This document shows, in pieces, positions 59,731-64,000 of a stretch of 64,000 nucleotides of DNA (within the stretch, counting starts at the first letter, position 1; each line of letters starts with the position of its first letter). The notes below the pieces were generated by a model that was not told where the DNA came from, did not search any database, and was given only the letters and a program-made list of their open reading frames with translations. Source of the stretch: Paludibacteraceae bacterium (lineage in GTDB: Bacteria; Bacteroidota; Bacteroidia; Bacteroidales; Paludibacteraceae); the NCBI GenBank assembly GCA_017556705.1, contig JAFYMG010000006.1, positions 1 to 64,000 of the forward strand. Direction: 5' to 3'. The translations under genes and the position numbers were made by a program.

Positions 59731-60663
59731 CTTATGGGTCGCTGAATGAAACTCTTTTCCTCCTACGCCCGCTTGCAGCGCATCGTAGATCTTGTCTATC
59801 TCCGCAAATCCATACTCCTTCAGCTCCTCGTACAACTGCGCTCTGCCTGCCTCGAGGCTCTCTCGTCCTTCCAACCAATCCACATACCCTTGCATACGCT
59901 CTGCCGTCGCAGCGATATGCTCAATCTCCGCCTTGCTATAACTCTTCAACTGCTCACGCACCGCATTGCGCTTGATCGACGTGTCGCTGTTCGTCGAATC
60001 ATCCACCCAGGACAAATGACGGATATCCCGCAAGTAATGCTCAATATAATCCCGCGTCGTGCACAATAGCGGACGTATAATGGGTATCCTCCTTCTCTCA
60101 TCACCTCTAAACTGTAGCCCCGCAGGGGCGTCCTGTAGGCGCGTTGCGCCGTCCTCTAAACACTCATACGGATTATCCGCCTTCGCTCGCATACCGCACA
60201 GCCCCCTGATGCCTGTTCCGCGCTTGAGGTTCAGCAGCACCGTCTCTGCTTGGTCGTTCTGATGATGGGCCACAGCTATGGCTTTGCACCCTTCTGCTGC
60301 CGCCAACTCCGCAAACCACCGATACCGCAACTCACGCGCCGCCATCTCTATGCTCAACCCCTTCTCCTTGGCATAACCCACGGTGTCAAAATGCTTCACA
60401 AACACCTTTATCTCTCCTCTCCTATCTCTTATCTCTACTCTCTTATCTCTCCTCTCTCCTCTCTTCACAAAGGCTTCATCTCGATCACTTTCTTCGCCTC
60501 TGAGGTGGAAGTTGCAATGCGCCACTACACATTCGAATCCTCCTCGTTGTAGTACGTCTAGTAGTGCTATGCTGTCTGCTCCTCCGCTCACGCATACGAG
60601 CACCTTGTCGCCTTTTTCCAGCAACTTCTTGTCGCGTATATATTTCATCACTCGTCGCAGCAT
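59683..60663 (-). CDS. tilS: tRNA(Ile)-lysidine synthase, short C-terminus
   Basis: 326 residues from the ATG at 60663, after the promoter. P-loop VCVSGGADSIALLDVL, HCNFHLRGEESDRDE and HHQNDQAETVLLNLKRGTG are clear TilS motifs. Adds lysine to C34 of tRNA-Ile2 so that it reads AUA. Typical Bacteroidota TilS is around 430 residues; here the C-terminal tRNA-binding domain is missing and the protein ends in repeat-encoded residues. Two further inserts: KRGERRDKRVEIRDRRGEIK (60407-60468) and LEDGATRLQDAPAGLQFRG (60104-60160). Confidence 0.93.
   Translation of the reverse strand: MLRRVMKYIRDKKLLEKGDKVLVCVSGGADSIALLDVLQRGGFECVVAHCNFHLRGEESDRDEAFVKRGERRDKRVEIRDRRGEIKVFVKHFDTVGYAKEKGLSIEMAARELRYRWFAELAAAEGCKAIAVAHHQNDQAETVLLNLKRGTGIRGLCGMRAKADNPYECLEDGATRLQDAPAGLQFRGDERRRIPIIRPLLCTTRDYIEHYLRDIRHLSWVDDSTNSDTSIKRNAVREQLKSYSKAEIEHIAATAERMQGYVDWLEGRESLEAGRAQLYEELKEYGFAEIDKIYDALQAGVGGKEFHSATHKAVIKDKRVEIRNFQG
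60104..60160 (-). repeat. Class A palindromic element inside tilS
   Basis: Minus strand: GTTTAGAGGACG, hairpin GCGC-AAC-GCGC, CTACAGGACG, hairpin CCCC-TGC-GGGG, CTACAGTTTAGAGG. Same frame (LEDG...) as in the other genes. Confidence 0.9.
60407..60468 (-). repeat. A/G-rich word repeat (class B) inside tilS
   Basis: Minus strand: GAGAGGAGAGAGGAGAGATA, AGAGAGTAGAGATAAGAG, ATAGGAGAGGAGAGATAAAG. Encodes basic KRGERRDKRVEIRDRRGEI. Confidence 0.8.
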
Positions 60664-60687
60664 TCTCACCCATACTATTACAACCTG

Positions 60688-60695
60688 CAAAGGTA
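60688..60695 (-). promoter_or_regulatory. tilS: Promoter TAccTTTG of tilS
   Basis: Minus-strand TTGTGTATATGCAT, seven T, ATGTACCTTTGC; 25 bases before the chosen start. Confidence 0.7.
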
Positions 60696-60819
60696 CATAA
60701 AAAAATGCATATACACAAGTTTTTGGATAAAATTCCATTTTATCACACGCTTTTTTGAGTTATGTGCACGAATATCACAAACATTCATTGGAAAATTTGC
60801 ATATGTCCAAAAAAAACAG

Positions 60820-60827
60820 TAATTTTG
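60820..60827 (+). promoter_or_regulatory. ffh: Promoter TAatTTTG of ffh
   Basis: TTTGCATATGTCC, eight A, CAG, TAATTTTGC; 24 bases before the ATG at 60851. Confidence 0.65.
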
Positions 60828-60850
60828 CACGCATTTTAATATGGAGTACT

Positions 60851-62158
60851 ATGTTTGACAATTTATCAGAAAGACTAGAAAGATCATTTAAGATTCTCAA
60901 AGGTGAAGGTCGTATCACCGAAATCAATATCGCGGAAACCGTTAAGGATATCCGCAAAGCCCTCTTGGAAGCCGATGTCAACTACAAGACCGCTAAACAA
61001 TTCACCGACCAAGTAAAAGCCAAAGCACTCGGTCAAAACGTGATGACCGCTGTCCGCCCAGGACAACTCATGGTCAAGATCACCCACGACGAGTTGGCAA
61101 CCCTCATGGGTGGTGAAGCTGCGGAGATCAACCTCAAAGGTAGTCCTGCGGTGATATTGATGAGTGGTCTTCAAGGTTCGGGTAAGACTACTTTCTCTGC
61201 TAAACTCGCAAACTACCTCCAAACCAAGAAGAATAAGAAGGTCATGATGGTGGCGTGCGACGTGTATCGTCCTGCTGCTATCGAGCAACTCCGCGTACTC
61301 GGCGAGCAAATCAATGCCAAAGTCTATACTGGCGAAGGTGAGGCCAACCCAGTTATCAAAGCACAAAAAGCCATCCAAGAGGCGAAGACCTACGGCTATG
61401 ACGTGGTGATCGTCGATACAGCGGGTCGCTTGGCGGTGGATGAGCAGATGATGCAAGAAATTGCTGCTATCAAGCAAGCTATCAACCCACAAGAAACCCT
61501 CTTCGTGGTAGATGCCATGACGGGTCAAGACGCTGTGAACACCGCCAAGGAATTCAACGACCGCCTTGATTTTGATGGAGTTATCCTTACCAAACTCGAT
61601 GGTGATGCGCGCGGCGGTGCTGCCCTCAGTATCCGTTCGGTAGTGCAAAAACCTATTAAGTTCATTGGTACTGGCGAGAAGATGGATGCGCTGGATGTCT
61701 TCCACCCATCGCGTATGGCAGACCGTATATTGGGTATGGGTGACGTGGTATCCCTCGTGGAGCGCGCACAAGAGCAATACGATGAGGAAGAGGCACGCCG
61801 CATTAGCAAGAAGATTGCTAAGAATCAGTTTGACTTCAATGACTTTAAGTCACAACTTGAGCAAATCAAAAAGATGGGTTCGATGAAGGACCTTATGGGT
61901 ATGATTCCTGGTATGAGCAAGGCGATTAAGGATGTAGAGGTGAGCGATGATGCCTTCAAACCAATCGAAGCGATTATCTCCTCTATGACTCCTGCGGAGC
62001 GCGCTAACCCAGCACTCCTTAATGGTAGCCGCAAGAACCGTATTGCCAAGGGCTCAGGCACCACTATCGTGGAGGTAAACCGTTTCCTCAAGCAGTTCGA
62101 GCAAACGAGCAAGATGATGAAGAAGATGCAGCAAATGCAAGGTCTTCGCCGCAGATAA
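60851..62158 (+). CDS. ffh: Signal recognition particle protein Ffh
   Basis: 435 residues from the ATG at 60851; an earlier in-frame start precedes the promoter. N domain, GTPase motifs GLQGSGKTTFSAKLA, DVYRPAAIEQL, DTAGRLAVDEQ, TKLDGDARGG, then the methionine-rich M domain (MGSMKDLMGMIPGM, GSRKNRIAKGSG, MMKKMQQMQGLRRR). Binds 4.5S RNA and signal sequences to bring membrane proteins to FtsY. Confidence 0.97.
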   Translation: MFDNLSERLERSFKILKGEGRITEINIAETVKDIRKALLEADVNYKTAKQFTDQVKAKALGQNVMTAVRPGQLMVKITHDELATLMGGEAAEINLKGSPAVILMSGLQGSGKTTFSAKLANYLQTKKNKKVMMVACDVYRPAAIEQLRVLGEQINAKVYTGEGEANPVIKAQKAIQEAKTYGYDVVIVDTAGRLAVDEQMMQEIAAIKQAINPQETLFVVDAMTGQDAVNTAKEFNDRLDFDGVILTKLDGDARGGAALSIRSVVQKPIKFIGTGEKMDALDVFHPSRMADRILGMGDVVSLVERAQEQYDEEEARRISKKIAKNQFDFNDFKSQLEQIKKMGSMKDLMGMIPGMSKAIKDVEVSDDAFKPIEAIISSMTPAERANPALLNGSRKNRIAKGSGTTIVEVNRFLKQFEQTSKMMKKMQQMQGLRRR

Positions 62159-62216
62159 ACTATTGAAACCCTGAAACTTTGAAACAAGCGGCTCTGCCGC
62201 CTGAAATTGTCGCACC
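62159..62216 (+). repeat. TTGAAAC-word repeat with hairpin
   Basis: TTGAAACCCTGAAACTTTG words, then hairpin GCGGC-TCT-GCCGC and CTGAAATTG, between ffh and the next gene. Confidence 0.65.
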
Positions 62217-62543
62217 ATGACTGTCAAGGAAATCTTCGAATTGCGCAAAGAAGGCAAGATAGAGGAGGCATACAACGCTATCCTGCCGATGTACAAAGTA
62301 CACCATGGCAAGTACACCAGTCTGGCGATGTTTTGGTGTGCGGTGGATATGATGAATCTTTTGCTCAGCAAAGCAGTAGATAAGAGCGACGCGTCGCTCT
62401 CTGCTTTGGCAGAAGCCGAGAAAATCTATATGAGTTTGCAGCGCCTTGCACCAAAGATTTACGACGAGTCTGGTACTTGTCAACAAGCCGTTCTTAACCT
62501 TGGCGAAGCACTCAAATCCACACGAGTAAGGGTCGGACAATGA
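62217..62543 (+). CDS. Small helical (TPR-like) protein of unknown function
   Basis: 108 residues. MTVKEIFELRKEGKIEEAYN and MYKVHHGKYTSLAMFWCAVD are a TPR-like helical pair seen in a small Bacteroidales family of unknown role. Residues around 56-61 (DKSDASLSA) are encoded by a perfect 18-base palindrome (AGAGCGACGCGTCGCTCT, 62383-62400), probably another repeat insertion. Strong terminator right after. Confidence 0.75.
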   Translation: MTVKEIFELRKEGKIEEAYNAILPMYKVHHGKYTSLAMFWCAVDMMNLLLSKAVDKSDASLSALAEAEKIYMSLQRLAPKIYDESGTCQQAVLNLGEALKSTRVRVGQ

Positions 62544-62547
62544 TAAC

Positions 62548-62574
62548 AAAAAAGGAGGTCACGCCTCCTTTTTT
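62548..62574. terminator. Bidirectional terminator
   Basis: AAAAAAGGAGG-TCACG-CCTCCTTTTTT serves the small helical gene on plus and the HAD gene on minus. Confidence 0.9.
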
Positions 62575-63197
62575 TATTTCTCAATATGTATCTCGTAAAT
62601 CGTTTCGTAGGTCTGCCAACCCAATATTTCTGCAGTCTTGCGGTTGATTAGAATATCATCCACAAAATGAATTTTGAATTTTGAATTTTGAATTAAGAAT
62701 TCCTCCTTACAGAAATTATTTTTTATTTGAGCATCCACGGCTTCGTAAATACGCGGATCGGGTTTGCTCATGTGCATGAGATGGGATGCGAAGCAATGCT
62801 CAAACATCGACATATCGTATTGCGATAGGATATGGTGCCAGTGCAAGTCGTTGTTGTTGCTGAGGAGGAACAAGCGATGTCCCGCGTCTTTCCACGATTG
62901 GATGAGTTGCAATCGCTCCGCAGGAATACCGCCGTGCATGGCGTTCCATGCTGCAATCACTTCCTCGCGGGTGGTGCCCTCTTTGGCATGCTCCAAGATT
63001 GTGTTCACGAAATAGTCGGTGGACACTTTTCCACGCTCATACTGCTCCATCAGACTATCGGCAGTGCCTTCGCCATTGGTAGCCAAACCAAGCATGGCTT
63101 TCATTTTCTCTTCACCCATGATGGCGGTGAAACGAGCAATACATTCGGGCATATTGTGGTTCATTAGCACGCCGCCCATGTCGAGGATAATGGTCAT
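62574..63197 (-). CDS. HAD-like hydrolase with repeat-derived insert
   Basis: 207 residues. HAD motif I is ILDMGGVLM (second aspartate replaced by glycine, as in many HAD-IA members), motif II LFLLSNNN, motif III SKPDPRIY, motif IV HFVDDILIN. A helical cap lies between I and II. Between III and IV the residues EEFLIQNSKFKIH come from GAATTTTGAATT words (62668-62702). Likely a small phosphatase; substrate unknown. Confidence 0.88.
   Translation of the reverse strand: MTIILDMGGVLMNHNMPECIARFTAIMGEEKMKAMLGLATNGEGTADSLMEQYERGKVSTDYFVNTILEHAKEGTTREEVIAAWNAMHGGIPAERLQLIQSWKDAGHRLFLLSNNNDLHWHHILSQYDMSMFEHCFASHLMHMSKPDPRIYEAVDAQIKNNFCKEEFLIQNSKFKIHFVDDILINRKTAEILGWQTYETIYEIHIEK
62668..62702 (-). repeat. 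GAATTTTGAATT-word repeat inside the HAD gene
   Basis: Plus strand: TGAATTTTGAATTTTGAATT, then TTGAATTAAGAATTC. The same words occur at 34343-34372 before the holin-like gene. Confidence 0.75.
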
Positions 63198-63198
63198 T

Positions 63199-63252
63199 TT
63201 TTGTTTAGTGTTTAGTGGACGCTCGCTAGCGAGCTACTGTTTAGTGTTTATA
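63199..63252 (+). repeat. Class A palindromic repeat between HAD and YggS genes
   Basis: GTTTAGTGTTTAGTGGACG, hairpin CTCGC-TA-GCGAG, CTACTGTTTAGTGTTTA. Runs up to the end of the YggS-type gene. Confidence 0.85.
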
Positions 63253-63978
63253 GGCACGAGACCCGAAGATGGTGGAGCCAATACGCACCATGGTGCTACC
63301 TTCTTCTATCGCCACGAGGTAGTCATCGGACATGCCCATGGAAATCTGAGGGTGCTCGCTGGGCGAGCTGACGGACGCCTCTTTGAGGCTAATGGACGCT
63401 TCGCTATTGGTTACAGGTGAGAGGTTAGAGGCAAGGGATTTTATCTCGCGGAAGCAGCGACGCCATTCTTCCACATCGTTGGTGTTGGTCGCCATGCCCA
63501 TCACTCCGCAAATCTCTACCCAGGGGTAGGGGCTATAAGGCGAAAGGCTAAAGGCTAAAGGCGAGAGGCGAGAGGCGAGGGACAGGAACTCTTCGGGTGT
63601 GAAACCGGATTTGGTTTCTTCTTTGGCTACATGCACCTCCAGTAGCACCTTCACTCGGCGCTGAATCTTCTCGGCTTCACGGTTAATTGCCTCCAACAAA
63701 CGCACACTATCCACCGAATGAATCATATGCACGAATGGCACGATCTGCTTGACCTTGTTGGTCTGCAGATGACCGATGAAATGCCAACGGATATCTTTAG
63801 GTAGTGCCTCGTACTTGGGCAAAAACTCCTGCACACGGCTCTCGCCGAAATCGCGCTCACCACAATCATACGCCTCCATGATAGCTTCATGTGAATGAAA
63901 CTTACTCACGCAAATCAGTGTCACTCCCGAAGGGATAGTGGCGCGAATAGAAGCGATGTGTTGTTGAATATCCGTCAT
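63241..63978 (-). CDS. YggS/PROSC-type PLP homeostasis protein with two repeat inserts
   Basis: 245 residues. Fold-III PLP lysine in TLICVSKFHS, then DFGESRVQEF, WHFIGHLQTNKVKQI, HSVDSVRLLEAIN and the C-terminal ISMGMSDDYLVAIEEGSTMVR, all family signatures. Keeps the cellular pool of pyridoxal phosphate balanced. Two inserts: ASRLSPLAFSLSPYSPYP (63531-63590, A/G-rich words) and ASNLSPVTNSEASISLKEA with SVSSPSEH (63349-63430, palindromic units). Start overlaps the stop of an upstream gene (TAATG). Confidence 0.93.
   Translation of the reverse strand: MTDIQQHIASIRATIPSGVTLICVSKFHSHEAIMEAYDCGERDFGESRVQEFLPKYEALPKDIRWHFIGHLQTNKVKQIVPFVHMIHSVDSVRLLEAINREAEKIQRRVKVLLEVHVAKEETKSGFTPEEFLSLASRLSPLAFSLSPYSPYPWVEICGVMGMATNTNDVEEWRRCFREIKSLASNLSPVTNSEASISLKEASVSSPSEHPQISMGMSDDYLVAIEEGSTMVRIGSTIFGSRAYKH
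63349..63430 (-). repeat. Class A palindromic elements inside the YggS-type gene
   Basis: Plus strand: GCTCGC-TGG-GCGAGC, TGACGGACG, CCTC-TTT-GAGG, CTAATGGACG, CTTCG, CTATTGG. Constant GGACG...CTA, variable stems. Confidence 0.8.
63531..63590 (-). repeat. A/G-rich word repeat (class B) inside the YggS-type gene
   Basis: Plus strand: GGCTATAAGGCGAAAGGC, TAAAGGCTAAAGGCGAGAGG, CGAGAGGCGAGG. Read in a frame that encodes Ser/Leu/Pro-rich residues. Confidence 0.75.
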
Positions 63979-64000
63979 TATACAGCGCGGAAGACCTCCA
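63978..64000 (-). CDS. C-terminus of an upstream gene (partial)
   Basis: Only EVFRAV and a TAA stop overlapping the YggS-type ATG are visible; the gene continues beyond the window. Identity cannot be told. Confidence 0.4.

Noticed and set aside
1..64000. tRNA, rRNA or integrase genes
   Set aside because: Scanned the gaps on both strands and found no cloverleaf, rRNA-like segment or tyrosine/serine recombinase frame.

Overview
The window looks like a chromosome segment of an uncultured member of the order Bacteroidales (phylum Bacteroidota). The evidence is the TAnnTTTG promoter boxes in front of most transcription units, a type IX secretion (T9SS) sorting domain, TonB-dependent receptors with carboxypeptidase-like N-terminal domains, BspA-like leucine-rich lipoproteins, a complete Na+-NQR operon, and the Bacteroidota families DUF4831 and DUF4835. 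No integrase, rRNA, tRNA or CRISPR array was seen.

Layout. 0-3.3 kb: the end of a T9SS cargo gene and a linked repeat/beta-barrel outer membrane protein. 3.3-8.7 kb: surface-sugar enzymes (UDP-sugar dehydratase, PLP aminotransferase), an SDR oxidoreductase and an HD hydrolase. 8.8-35.9 kb is accessory DNA, divided by degenerate copies of the 3' end of nqrF at 8.8 and 21.6-22.6 kb, with the real nqrF 3' end at 35.9 kb. The first segment carries an ATPase operon (DUF3696 type), an AAA-ATPase/PD-(D/E)XK protein, an unknown soluble-plus-membrane gene pair, a DUF2188 gene and a TPR regulator divergent from an outer membrane protein. The second carries an ATPase/TOPRIM-like pair, a module of phosphatase, TonB receptor and PhoBR-like two-component system, and a 4.3-kb phage-satellite-like block (repressor, VapE-type helicase, small proteins, holin-like protein, DUF5675 protein, one-piece spanin).

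35.9-42 kb: nqrABCDEF, with an unusual three-part NqrC. 42-45 kb: two BspA-like lipoproteins and an IS transposase remnant. 45.7-53.5 kb: dipeptidyl peptidase, sugar MFS transporter, ROK kinase, polysaccharide deacetylase, Ig-like lipoprotein and PnuC. 53.5-64 kb: housekeeping genes (purN, pheT, DUF4835, DUF4831, aroE, tilS, ffh, a HAD hydrolase, a YggS-type protein).

The most striking signal is genome-wide in character. A family of short repeats, each a conserved word such as GTTTAGAGGACG or CTATAGGACG followed by a small GC-rich hairpin of variable sequence, is scattered between genes and also sits inside at least five unrelated coding genes. There it is always read in the same frame and adds a peptide of the form LED(A/G)... 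Other word families (A/G-rich GAGATAAGAG or GGCGAGAGG, and GAATTTTGAATT) behave the same way and extend or end several proteins. This resembles Rickettsia palindromic elements in behaviour, but the sequence is different. I do not recognise it as a described family, though I could not search.

All functional names come from reading the translated sequences; no database search was run.
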